From contig NZ_JARXHX010000001.1 in the NCBI RefSeq assembly GCF_031127835.1, positions 682,001 to 746,000 on the forward strand: 64,000 nucleotides of DNA. The letters are read 5' to 3'. The notes beneath the pieces were generated by a model. That model was not told the origin of the DNA. It worked only from the letters and a program-made list of their open reading frames with translations, and searched no databases. Made by a program: the position numbers and the translations under genes. Positions 1-7,613 of this stretch are shown here, piece after piece (the first letter of the stretch is position 1; each line of letters starts with the position of its first letter). Source of the DNA: Pelagicoccus sp. SDUM812002 (GTDB lineage Bacteria > Verrucomicrobiota > Verrucomicrobiia > Opitutales > Opitutaceae).

Positions 1-1346
1 CGCTCAAACCGGGTCGAGGTTTCGTTGGGGCGTGTCTCCTCCCCTTTCGACATACCTGCGAAACCGTCTAGGGTCCAGCTACCCACCAGTTTTTCGAAGC
101 CAGCGATAACCCCAAAGACTTCCTGGTCCTTTTCGCGTTGGCGGAGGCGACGTGAAACGCCTTCCACGTTTTCAACCGTTCCAGACTCAGCGCTGAGTGC
201 AGTGATCTCTCCATCTTCCAAAGGTAGAATCGTACGGTAACGATTTTCTGTGTCCGCAAAGTTGTTGTAGTTAGTTCTCAGATACAGCTTGGTTTCGTCA
301 TTCGGACGAGCTTCGATCGTTGCGGTCACACCTTTGCGTTCGCGCTTGATTTCGTATTCTCGAAACTGAACCTCTTCCGGAAAGTAAAATTCGCCACCGC
401 TCGGAGAGTCTTCTTCAGACCACGCATCAGCGACTTCGTAGTTGTGTGATCCATACTCACGGCTTTGAAAAGAAGGTGCGACGAGAAAGCCCCAATTGCC
501 ATCGTCGGAGATCCAGCTGGTCTCGCCATTGAACTTGTGACTCCAGTCCCCGGTGATGTCGGAATAAGTCATTTGCAAACCGACTTGCGAATTGTAGACG
601 TCGCCGTCGAAGGGACTTTTTGTCTTAATGTTCACCTTGCCAGCGATGCCCTCCGCATCCATATCGGGAGTCGGTACCTTGGTGACTTTTATAGAGGAAA
701 GCATATCGGAAGAAACTACGTCCAATGCAGTCGCTCGCTCGCCTAGGTCAGCTCCCGCGAACGAAGCTCCGTCCAGTTCAACCGAAGTGAAAGTATAGTT
801 CAATCCACGCAGCACCACGTAGCGCCCTTCACCTTGGTCACGGTAGAGGGCCACACCAGGTATACGCTGTAGCGATTCTGCCGCATTTTGGTCAGGAAAG
901 TTCCCGATCTCGTCCGATGCAACTATGTTACTCAGGGAATCTGCCGCCCTTTGGCTATTCAAGGCTCGAGCCGTTCCCACTAAAGCTCCCTGCACTTGGA
1001 ACGCGTCCAACTCGACGACATCACTGGAGAATGCAACATCCGCACGAACAGTCCCGCTAGAGGGCACCTCGACAAACGTTTCGGTTGTTTCGTATCCAAG
1101 ATAGGATACACGGATCGCTCTCTCACCCGCAGGAACGTTCGCAAGAACGAAGTTACCTTGATCGTCCGTGTAGGACTTTACCTCCGAGTTCAGAACTTGG
1201 ACGAGCGCTCCTCCAAGAGCTAAATCGACGACTTCATCCGTCACCCGGCCTACGATCTTCGCGCTCTGCGAGTAGACAACCGATGCACTAAGGCAAAGGA
1301 TAGTGAGGAGGCGACAGGAGCCTCCAATAATTGAACAAGGTTTCAT
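1..1346 (-). CDS. TonB-dependent outer-membrane receptor, N-terminal part (cut by window edge)
   Basis: Reading leftwards from ATG at 1344-1346, the frame stays open to base 1, giving about 448 residues without a stop. The N-terminus is a signal peptide (about residues 1-26, ending VVYSQ). A carboxypeptidase-regulatory-like beta-sandwich follows (about 30-95; motifs KIVGRVTDE, DDQGNFVLANVPAGE, VSYLGYE). Then comes a TonB receptor plug with the typical NFPDQNAAESLQRIPGV stretch and RGLNYTFTSVELDG. Such receptors import siderophores, glycans or other large substrates across the outer membrane, powered by TonB. The substrate cannot be told from this part; the barrel lies outside the window. The regulatory-like domain fused before the plug is typical of SusC-like and related receptors. 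Three direct repeats lie 98-150 bases upstream of the start. Confidence 0.93.
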   Translation of the reverse strand, partial: MKPCSIIGGSCRLLTILCLSASVVYSQSAKIVGRVTDEVVDLALGGALVQVLNSEVKSYTDDQGNFVLANVPAGERAIRVSYLGYETTETFVEVPSSGTVRADVAFSSDVVELDAFQVQGALVGTARALNSQRAADSLSNIVASDEIGNFPDQNAAESLQRIPGVALYRDQGEGRYVVLRGLNYTFTSVELDGASFAGADLGERATALDVVSSDMLSSIKVTKVPTPDMDAEGIAGKVNIKTKSPFDGDVYNSQVGLQMTYSDITGDWSHKFNGETSWISDDGNWGFLVAPSFQSREYGSHNYEVADAWSEEDSPSGGEFYFPEEVQFREYEIKRERKGVTATIEARPNDETKLYLRTNYNNFADTENRYRTILPLEDGEITALSAESGTVENVEGVSRRLRQREKDQEVFGVIAGFEKLVGSWTLDGFAGMSKGEETRPNETSTRFE

Positions 1347-1892
1347 GGTTATATAAGCTCGTAGTTTGAAATGCTGTGACACTGGTCAGGAGCTGGGAGG
1401 TCGAAAAGCCGCTGTCAACCGAGCGCCATCAAGTGCGCAGTTTCTTAACATTCACGCCTCGCCCGCGTAACAATCCTCACCCATCCGTAACAATGGAGGC
1501 CTAGCTCCGGCCTTATTAACGCGATCTGGCGCACAGTTTCAGAATCGCGCCAAACCTTTGCTCGTTGAGCCGTGTGACCGGATATTTGCTCGAGAGAGCA
1601 ATAAGATTCTCTTAGGCGCTCTTCGCATGGCGGATGAGCGATTTCCGCAAGCGGAACTCCATCCCTCCCAGATGCCGGGAGTCTTTACCCAAACCACCTT
1701 TTCCTACGCCCCCTGCACGCCCCTATTTGGCAACATTTAGCTCTTTTTTTAAGAGGACACCACAGCGATTTAGCCCGATCGTAGCCGATATGAGAAGGTA
1801 CGGCCTCGGCCATTCATGAATGCGTATCCTCGACGAATACTCCGTCAGGGAAACCAAATGATAGAGCTCGAATCCAAACCAACGAACATCCA
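1347..1892. other. Non-coding gap upstream of the receptor gene
   Basis: No gene is supported here. Short open frames exist on both strands but show no recognisable protein. The gap holds the promoter region of the leftward receptor gene, three direct repeats at 1444-1494, a small CTCTT-T5-AAGAG inverted repeat at 1741-1755, and a 12-codon upstream reading frame at 1858-1896 that overlaps the start of the next gene. Confidence 0.6.
1444..1494 (-). promoter_or_regulatory. Three direct repeats, candidate operator of the receptor gene
   Basis: CTTAACATT (1444-1452), CGTAACAAT (1466-1474) and CGTAACAAT (1486-1494) recur at 22- and 20-base spacing, so they lie on one face of the helix about 100-150 bases upstream of the receptor start. 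Read on the gene strand the unit is ATTGTTACG. The spacing is close to multiples of 11, as in PhoB-type boxes, but the binding protein is unknown. Confidence 0.35.
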
Positions 1893-2522
1893 ATGATAGT
1901 CGACTTACCAAAACCAGGAGGTTTCGCCTCCCTAACCTCATCCAGCCCCAAACTGGACTCAGTGCCGCTCGGCCGAGTCTTGCGTGGACTCGCCGATCGA
2001 CTCTCAATCGAAGCTTCAGAAACTATCGACGAGACTTTGGAGCTTTTTCTCGAAGAACACGAGCGTTACGCTAACGCCACACGCATCGCCAGCCTCTCGA
2101 GCGCGCACGCTCTCAAAGCTTGGGCAGCCGAACGTCTACCGAGTCTAAATTTGTCCTACGGCTTTGTAAACCGCATCGATCAGGACGCGATCCAGACAAA
2201 TCTCGACGAGACAGCACCCCTTAAGCTCGTGGAGTTCGCCGACGACCTCACTTTGATTGCCGGCTATTGCCGCTCTCTTGAGGAACTTAAGATCGAAGCT
2301 GCTCCCCATTCTCATGGCCTCAGCTTTCGCTTCTGCTTCAAGGGTTCGTCCGACGACGAGTCTCGCTTCCGGGTCGAAGATGAGAGTATCGCCAATCTAC
2401 TCAACCATGGCAGCGGCGACAATTCGCTTAAAAAGCGTATCATTGCAACGGATACTCAAATCGAGGCCGAGTGTATCGTACTACGTAAAAAGGTAAGACT
2501 CGGGTTCATCCCGAAATTTTAA
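1893..2522 (+). CDS. Hypothetical protein, 209 aa
   Basis: I do not recognise a family. The protein is soluble, without signal peptide or membrane segment. It has an acidic helical N-terminal half (residues about 25-75, rich in Glu/Leu, e.g. IDETLELFLEEHERY) and a C-terminal half that looks alpha/beta. The start ATG at 1893 overlaps the stop of a 12-codon upstream frame (ATGA), which suggests translational coupling. Support for a real gene: a strong intrinsic terminator on this strand lies 30-70 bases after the stop, inside the end of the convergent sigma-factor gene. The stop codons of the two convergent genes are directly adjacent. Confidence 0.6.
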   Translation: MIVDLPKPGGFASLTSSSPKLDSVPLGRVLRGLADRLSIEASETIDETLELFLEEHERYANATRIASLSSAHALKAWAAERLPSLNLSYGFVNRIDQDAIQTNLDETAPLKLVEFADDLTLIAGYCRSLEELKIEAAPHSHGLSFRFCFKGSSDDESRFRVEDESIANLLNHGSGDNSLKKRIIATDTQIEAECIVLRKKVRLGFIPKF

Positions 2523-3194
2523 CTAAAGAGCGATTGACGCGCACGTGGGTCCAACGGTTTCAGCCTTAGGCTGGGCCGTTTTTTTTTGAGCAGATTCTTC
2601 TAGAGAGCGAGCTTCCGCCAAGCGAGTCCGAAGCAGTTTTCGAGCTCGGTACAGTCTCGTTTCCACACCGCGAGTCGAGCAGCCAACGATGTCTGAAATT
2701 TCCTTGTAGCTCAGATCTTGGTAGTGGTGCAGCAGGACCGCCGTTCGAAGATCATGAGGCAGGCCGGCTACGGCGTTCTTCAATGTACCCAAATCTTCAT
2801 CACGCTCAATAGCATCAATTGGAAGATCATCCTCCGAGGGCAGCACCTCCAGCAAATTTGGACGGCTCCGTCTTTCACCTTTAACACTCAGACACTCAAT
2901 CGAAGTTTCCGGGTGTCGCTGATGCCAGCGTGCCTTGTTCTTGCAGAGGTTGGCCGCTATGGTGAACACCCATGAAGACAATGGGTAGCTGAACCTGTAC
3001 TTGTGCCGTTTCGTGTAGATTCGCACGAAGGTTTCCTGCAAGATGTCGCGTGTCGCAAATTCGTTTTGCGTGTAACGATAGATAAATGAATACAAAGGGC
3101 GCTGCCATCTCTCAATAATACGCTCCAACGATCCGGGAGCGTCCTTGAGCAGGCCGCGCATGAGCTCTTGATCGTTTGCCGAATCGCTAGGCAT
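2523..3194 (-). CDS. ECF-family RNA polymerase sigma factor
   Basis: This is a 223-residue sigma-70-family factor of the extracytoplasmic-function type, which directs RNA polymerase to stress- or signal-specific promoters. Region 2 spans about residues 25-92 (FIYRYTQNEFATRDILQETF, then the SSWVFTIAANLCKNKAR helix). Region 4 with its helix-turn-helix spans about 143-195 (LPHDLRTAVLLHHYQDLSYK, VETRLYRARKLLR). The C-terminal 25 residues are a Lys/Ala-rich tail of no clear function. The start overlaps the stop of the upstream anti-sigma gene by 8 bases, so the two are co-transcribed and translationally coupled. The gene order, anti-sigma before sigma, is as in cnrYXH. Confidence 0.92.
   Translation of the reverse strand: MPSDSANDQELMRGLLKDAPGSLERIIERWQRPLYSFIYRYTQNEFATRDILQETFVRIYTKRHKYRFSYPLSSWVFTIAANLCKNKARWHQRHPETSIECLSVKGERRSRPNLLEVLPSEDDLPIDAIERDEDLGTLKNAVAGLPHDLRTAVLLHHYQDLSYKEISDIVGCSTRGVETRLYRARKLLRTRLAEARSLEESAQKKTAQPKAETVGPTCASIAL
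2553..2590 (+). terminator. Intrinsic terminator inside the 3' end of the opposing gene
   Basis: AACGG/CCGTT encloses CAGCC-TTA-GGCTG, followed by nine T (2579-2587). It terminates rightward transcription of the 1893-2522 gene. It lies within the last 25 codons of the leftward sigma gene, where the T tract encodes Lys residues (QKKT). Confidence 0.8.
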
Positions 3195-3930
3195 CCGTGG
3201 TTTCTTCGTCCATGTGAGAAGGACGAGGGTAGATGTTATCGAGCAGCTTCCTATATCGAGCTCGCTGTGCGGGCTCGATAACTTGCTCGACTTTGCTCAG
3301 TAGCTCCTCCGTCAGCTGAGTGGAGCGTTCACTCAATCGCTTCTGGTTCTGCAACAGCTCGTAGAGTTTGAAATAGTCGATCACGTCATTTTCCATCCGC
3401 TTCCGATCCAGCGCTTGAAACTCGCGATGACTCTCAACCAACTCCGTGAATAGCTCATCGAAAGCTACTTCGTAGTAATTGTGCAGGGCGCTCACTTTTC
3501 GGTATTGTGGCTCAGACAAATCGAGAGCTCCCTGCAACCAACCCAAGCCAGCTAACAACACGGAAGCTTCAACCGGTTTACGTGGGGTAGCGACTCCGCC
3601 TTGATGCGCGAACTGATCAGCCCCTGTCATGGCTTGGAGACGATAGATCGGGTCGATCGAAAGCCGGTAGCTCAGCGTGAGCTCTTCCCTCGAATCGCGT
3701 GCTCCACCGGTTATCAATTGAGAAAGCCCCATGCCTACGAGCACGAAAACCGCAGCAAAGCTGGCAGCCAGCCCCGGTCGCAACAGGGCATTGCCAATCC
3801 AGACGACGATCTCCTCGCCGGGCGACGGAGCTTCCGCCTGAGCTCGAACTCGTTCTGCCAATTCGGAGTCTACACTGTAACCGTCATCCCAACGGTTAAG
3901 AATTTCGTCGATTTTATCGTCGTCTGACAT
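3187..3930 (-). CDS. Membrane anti-sigma factor with extracytoplasmic CnrX/Spy-like sensor domain
   Basis: The 247-residue protein has a short cytoplasmic N-terminus (1-50) with an acidic Asp/Glu segment (MSDDDKIDEILNRWDD) able to hold a sigma factor. One membrane span follows (about 54-76), then a helical extracytoplasmic domain (about 90-235). That domain carries an LSEPQY motif at 138-143 and IEPAQRARY at 218-226, like the LTxxQ pair of Spy/CpxP/CnrX-type proteins. It is encoded immediately upstream of the ECF sigma gene with an 8-base overlap. By analogy it probably binds the sigma factor and releases it on an envelope signal such as metal or misfolded protein. The domain call rests on pattern, not on a search. 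Confidence 0.75.
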   Translation of the reverse strand: MSDDDKIDEILNRWDDGYSVDSELAERVRAQAEAPSPGEEIVVWIGNALLRPGLAASFAAVFVLVGMGLSQLITGGARDSREELTLSYRLSIDPIYRLQAMTGADQFAHQGGVATPRKPVEASVLLAGLGWLQGALDLSEPQYRKVSALHNYYEVAFDELFTELVESHREFQALDRKRMENDVIDYFKLYELLQNQKRLSERSTQLTEELLSKVEQVIEPAQRARYRKLLDNIYPRPSHMDEETTDA

Positions 3931-4108
3931 GCTCTTTTTTCTGGGGAAGTCGGACCTCGAAACACGGGGTACGTCACACTCACATACCCTAGCAAAGCTC
4001 GCAACCCTTCAGGAAAAAATTGGATTGAAGGGATTCCGCTTTCCGCGGAGTAACTCGTATGACGATAAGATTTCAGGCCCACCGCTGATCCAGCACCAAC
4101 AATATTCG

Positions 4109-4888
4109 ATGAACCGTGCTAAAATAGTAGCTTTTCTAGTCCTCGCCATGGGATTGACAGCAACCTTAGTTGCGAATTCCGAAGGGGAAATCGTGCGCTA
4201 CCGGGCAAATGCGCAGCCGAACTTCGAATTTAAAATACATCCAACCAAAGACCCCATTTACCCACTTTCGCTGAAAAACCGTGGGATCGCAAATGGCAGC
4301 ACTGTATTCGCAATCTACGTGAACCAATTCGGCGAGCTGGAAGACTTCCTCCTGTTAGAAGCAGATCATTTGGACTTTGCGAAATCAGTGGAACGCGTTA
4401 TCCCGGAATGGAGCTACTCTGTTCCGTTGATCGATGGAGAAATCGCTTCGATCACCAGCAAGATACGCGTGAACTTCACCAGAGGCAGAGGAGTTGTGTA
4501 TGAAACTATCGGATACCAAACTGCACTACCAGCCTTTCAGGATGAACTGCTGAACAGAGAAACTTATCGCGTATACAATCTGGACGAGCTCGATAGTATC
4601 CCTATCCCTAAGCACGTCGAGAAACCGAGTTTCCACGACGACATGCTAGAAGAGCGGGACATCGTTAACGCAGTCTTCGAATTCTACATAGACAGTACTG
4701 GAAACGTCCGCATCCCCACGCTTCGAGAAGCCGACGATCGAATCGACGAGCGACTGCTCGTCATCGCGCAGGAAGCGCTCTTACAGTGGAAATTTGAACC
4801 GCCTCTGAGCCATCGACGCCCCGTGGTCGCGAGAGCAGCCCAGCCTTTTCGCTTCAAGAAAAGCGAACTGAAAAGCACAAACAACTAA
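4109..4888 (+). CDS. Exported protein with two TonB C-terminal-like domains
   Basis: I place the start at 4109, where a clear signal peptide begins (MNRAKIVAFLVLAMGLTATLVANS). An upstream in-frame start at 3929 would bury it. The mature 259-residue precursor has two copies of a TonB C-terminal fold. The first is around residues 50-120 (YPLSLKNRGIANGSTVFAIY ... PEWSYSVP). The second is around 180-250 (VNAVFEFYIDSTGNVRIP ... ALLQWKFEPP). There is no proline-rich linker and no N-terminal anchor of a true TonB. It may be a periplasmic partner of receptors or a peptidoglycan-binding relative. It is divergent from the sigma/anti-sigma operon and followed by a paralogue. Confidence 0.72.
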   Translation: MNRAKIVAFLVLAMGLTATLVANSEGEIVRYRANAQPNFEFKIHPTKDPIYPLSLKNRGIANGSTVFAIYVNQFGELEDFLLLEADHLDFAKSVERVIPEWSYSVPLIDGEIASITSKIRVNFTRGRGVVYETIGYQTALPAFQDELLNRETYRVYNLDELDSIPIPKHVEKPSFHDDMLEERDIVNAVFEFYIDSTGNVRIPTLREADDRIDERLLVIAQEALLQWKFEPPLSHRRPVVARAAQPFRFKKSELKSTNN

Positions 4889-5141
4889 GAGATCTCGTCT
4901 TAGATCTTGGTACGCTCGCTCGGTGCGCGCTTCGGCCGGACAGCTAAGAGGTTGTCCCGTTACCAGCGCGATGTGAATCGAAGTCTCCGTGAAAATAGTT
5001 ACGTTTCGGATGGGTATCCCTCTCAGCCAGACGCTAAATTCGCTAACTTTCCCCAAAGGATTTGAAGTAGGCCATATCGCAACGACGTACACTAGATGGG
5101 CCCAGTTACATTCAATAGAAACCTTTTACCCGCAGGACAAA

Positions 5142-5888
5142 ATGAAATTGGCGAAATCACTACTCTCAGCGTGTCTACTGGCATCGCTCAGCATCGCAGA
5201 AACAAGCGCTGCCCCCTCCACTCCCTTCAGCGAAATCGAAGGAATCGATTTCCATTTCAAGTCGCTGAAGCTTCCGAGCTTCCCTCAATCTCTGTCGAAT
5301 GAAGGCTACATGGAAGGGTATCTCAAAGTAGCCCTCGATATCGACTACGCTGGGGAATTACGAGATTGGCTCGTACTCGAGTCGAGCCATCCGAGCTTTA
5401 TCCAATCCCTCGAAGGCGTGATCAAAGACTGGAGATTCACAGCACCCTTCGTGAACGGCGAAAATCGATCCATCGTCACAGAGATCGAACTCAACTTCCG
5501 ATCAAGTGGCAACGTAGTAAGCCTGTCCACCGGAGCAGCGGCGAGCACGTTACGCTACAATGAAATCACTGGCTTCCGAACTAACGCCCAAAAACTGTCC
5601 AGTATCAAAGAACTCGATACATTTCCCTATCCCATTGTACAGACTCCGCCCAGTGTCCCGAAAGAACTGATCGACAAGTTCGACGGTACGCGGGCTGTGT
5701 TCACATTTTACGTGGATGAAGCTGGCCTAGTCAGGATCCCCGTGCTCAGCGCGACGGATGGTGAGCCCGATCTAGCGATGCTACTCGCCGCTCAAGACGC
5801 GATTTCCCAATGGCGATTCGAGCCCCCTACCAAAAACCGAAAGCCTGTTAAGATAAAGCTATCGCAAGCTTTTGTATTCAGAAAATAA
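5142..5888 (+). CDS. Exported protein with two TonB C-terminal-like domains (paralogue)
   Basis: The start at 5142 gives a signal peptide (MKLAKSLLSACLLASLSIAETSAA). The earlier in-frame start at 4989 reads through non-coding sequence. The 248-residue protein repeats the architecture of its upstream neighbour. Domain one is around residues 35-110 (LPSFPQSLSNEGYMEGYLKV ... KDWRFTAP). Domain two is around 175-245 (AVFTFYVDEAGLVRIP ... ISQWRFEPP). The pair evidently arose by tandem duplication and has diverged strongly. The 250-base gap to the upstream gene contains no other gene. A strong terminator follows the stop. Function beyond the fold is unknown. Confidence 0.72.
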   Translation: MKLAKSLLSACLLASLSIAETSAAPSTPFSEIEGIDFHFKSLKLPSFPQSLSNEGYMEGYLKVALDIDYAGELRDWLVLESSHPSFIQSLEGVIKDWRFTAPFVNGENRSIVTEIELNFRSSGNVVSLSTGAAASTLRYNEITGFRTNAQKLSSIKELDTFPYPIVQTPPSVPKELIDKFDGTRAVFTFYVDEAGLVRIPVLSATDGEPDLAMLLAAQDAISQWRFEPPTKNRKPVKIKLSQAFVFRK

Positions 5889-5914
5889 TGCTACCGCTAT
5901 TCTGAAACAACGAA

Positions 5915-5945
5915 GCCCGAGGCTAGATGCCTCGGGCTTTCCTTT
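5915..5945. terminator. Bidirectional intrinsic terminator
   Basis: A perfect 9-bp stem, GCCCGAGGC/GCCTCGGGC, with loop TAGAT is followed by TTTCCTTT on the plus strand and preceded by an A-bearing flank. It sits between the convergent TonB-like gene and gcvH. Confidence 0.85.
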
Positions 5946-5964
5946 AAATGGTTGAAAGACAATC

Positions 5965-6348
5965 CTAGTCTTTTGCGATCTCTTCGTAGGCCGCAGCGTC
6001 GAGCAACTCGGAGAGGGAGGCAGGATCCTTGACTTTGATCTTCATTATCCATCCTTCGTCGTAGGGCGAGGTGTTCACACTTTCGGGAGAATCCTCGAGA
6101 GCTTCGTTCACTTCGACTACCTCCGCATCAACTGGCATGTAGAGGTCGGATGCTGCCTTCACGGACTCCACTACTCCGAAACTGTCCCCTGCATCGAAAC
6201 TATCGCCAACCTCAGGTACTTCGACAAAGGTGATGTCTCCTAGGCTGTTCTGGGCAAAATCGGTAATACCGATCAGAGCTTCGTCTCCATCGAGGAGCTT
6301 CAGCCATTCATGGTCTTTTGTGTACTTGAGGTCTGCGGGAATACTCAT
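5965..6348 (-). CDS. gcvH: Glycine cleavage system H protein
   Basis: The 127-residue lipoyl carrier shuttles the aminomethyl group between the P, T and L proteins of the glycine cleavage complex. The lipoyl attachment site is Lys64 in [13 protein letters not shown]. The N-terminal TKDHEWLK and the C-terminal GWIMKIKV are typical and the length is normal. It lies downstream of gcvT on the same strand with about 100 bases between. The decarboxylase gene gcvP is not here but at 52.6-55.6 kb on the other strand. Confidence 0.97.
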   Translation of the reverse strand: MSIPADLKYTKDHEWLKLLDGDEALIGITDFAQNSLGDITFVEVPEVGDSFDAGDSFGVVESVKAASDLYMPVDAEVVEVNEALEDSPESVNTSPYDEGWIMKIKVKDPASLSELLDAAAYEEIAKD

Positions 6349-6449
6349 TTTCGGATCGAAGTTCTTTCTTAATGCTTAGAGGAGAAATAGTATGGAATGG
6401 CGGATCATCGACCGCGATTTGCATGCCGACAAGTTCCAAATCCAGGAAA

Positions 6450-7553
6450 TCAGGCTTGGGGATTGAGAGGCAAAAACGGGGGACGCGTCCGTGCGACGGG
6501 GTACGACTTGCCGCGCAATTCGACCGCTAGCTCATCCGACTTGGCCGCGCTCGCGTCAACCAAAGCAGCACCGATCGCCTCGTTAAGAATCGGGGAGAAA
6601 GTTCCAGACACCACTGTCCCAACTTTTTGCCCGCTTATGACGATGTCGGTACCGGGTCGAGCGATGCGACGCCCTCCGGTCTTGAAGAAGACGATCTTCT
6701 TCTCCGGACCGTTTTGTTTTTTTGATAGGATCGCAGCCTTCCCGATGAAATCTCCCTCTTTCTTGAGACTCACCGTCCACATCAAGTTAGCTTCGACTGG
6801 ACCAACGACGTCGTCAATCTCGTGCCCATATAGTGAATACCCCGCCTCGAGCCGCAAACTGTCGCGCGCTCCCAATCCCGCTAATACGAGCCCATGAGGT
6901 AAGCCCGCTTCGAGCAGGGTTTCGGCCAATTCCTCTCCACGCTCCGACGCTACGAAAAGCTCGACGCCCACCTCACCAGTATAGCCGGTGCGGCTGATGA
7001 TGCACGCTACACCGGCTATTTCACCTTCCACGAAACGGTAGTAATCGAGCCCGGAGAGGTCTACGGAGCTGATTGCTCCGAGGATTTGGAACGACTTTGG
7101 CCCTTGCAGAGCGAGAAGAGCGTAGCTGTCAGAAACGTCTACCAAACTGACATCGAAGCCTTTCGATTCCGTCTCGAGCCAAGCTATATCCTTGTCCACG
7201 TTGGAAGCATTGAGACAGAGTAGGTAAGAGCCCTCCCTTTTTCGATAGACAAGCAAGTCATCTACCACTCCACCGTTTGGATGACACATCAAGCTGTAGA
7301 GCGCTTTCCCGTCATCCATCCCGGATACGTCGTTGGTCAAAACGGAGTTGAGAAACGACTCCGCGTCCGGACCTTCTAATGTCGCTTCTCCCATATGGCT
7401 GACGTCGAACAAGCCAGCAGCAGCCCGAGTCGCCTTGTGCTCTTCCACGATGCTAGCGTACTGCACCGGCATTTCCCAACCCGCGAAATCGACCATGCGC
7501 CCGCCATGAGCGACGTTAAAATCGTATAGAGGAGTACGCTTTGCGTCTGACAT
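6450..7553 (-). CDS. gcvT: Glycine cleavage system aminomethyltransferase (T protein)
   Basis: The protein transfers the methylene carbon of glycine from the H protein to tetrahydrofolate, releasing ammonia. It begins RTPLYDFNVAHGGRMVDFAG and contains EMPVQY, DVSHMGE and the folate-binding GGVVDDLLVYR region. The GcvT C-terminal barrel ends near RTRPPFLPLN. I chose ATG at 7551-7553 (MSDAKRTPL, 367 aa), because an upstream TTG start at 7583 adds ten residues without homology to the family. It is the first gene of a gcvT-gcvH pair, 60 bases after the metallo-hydrolase gene. No glycine riboswitch fits in that gap. Confidence 0.96.
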   Translation of the reverse strand: MSDAKRTPLYDFNVAHGGRMVDFAGWEMPVQYASIVEEHKATRAAAGLFDVSHMGEATLEGPDAESFLNSVLTNDVSGMDDGKALYSLMCHPNGGVVDDLLVYRKREGSYLLCLNASNVDKDIAWLETESKGFDVSLVDVSDSYALLALQGPKSFQILGAISSVDLSGLDYYRFVEGEIAGVACIISRTGYTGEVGVELFVASERGEELAETLLEAGLPHGLVLAGLGARDSLRLEAGYSLYGHEIDDVVGPVEANLMWTVSLKKEGDFIGKAAILSKKQNGPEKKIVFFKTGGRRIARPGTDIVISGQKVGTVVSGTFSPILNEAIGAALVDASAAKSDELAVELRGKSYPVARTRPPFLPLNPQA

Positions 7554-7613
7554 CCGCGTATCTAGGTTTCGCACCTTTTCCAAGGCAAGGACGAAGCGCC
7601 AAGCAGATCCGGT

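Noticed and set aside
1723-2007. 94-codon frame on the minus strand overlapping the 209-residue gene
   Set aside because: Arg/Leu-rich shadow without family likeness, crossing a gap and the start of a gene that has its own terminator.
7554-7613. Glycine riboswitch before gcvT
   Set aside because: The gap is only 60 bases, far too short for the tandem aptamer. The gcvP leader (52513-52633) is occupied by a REP-like repeat and also does not fit.
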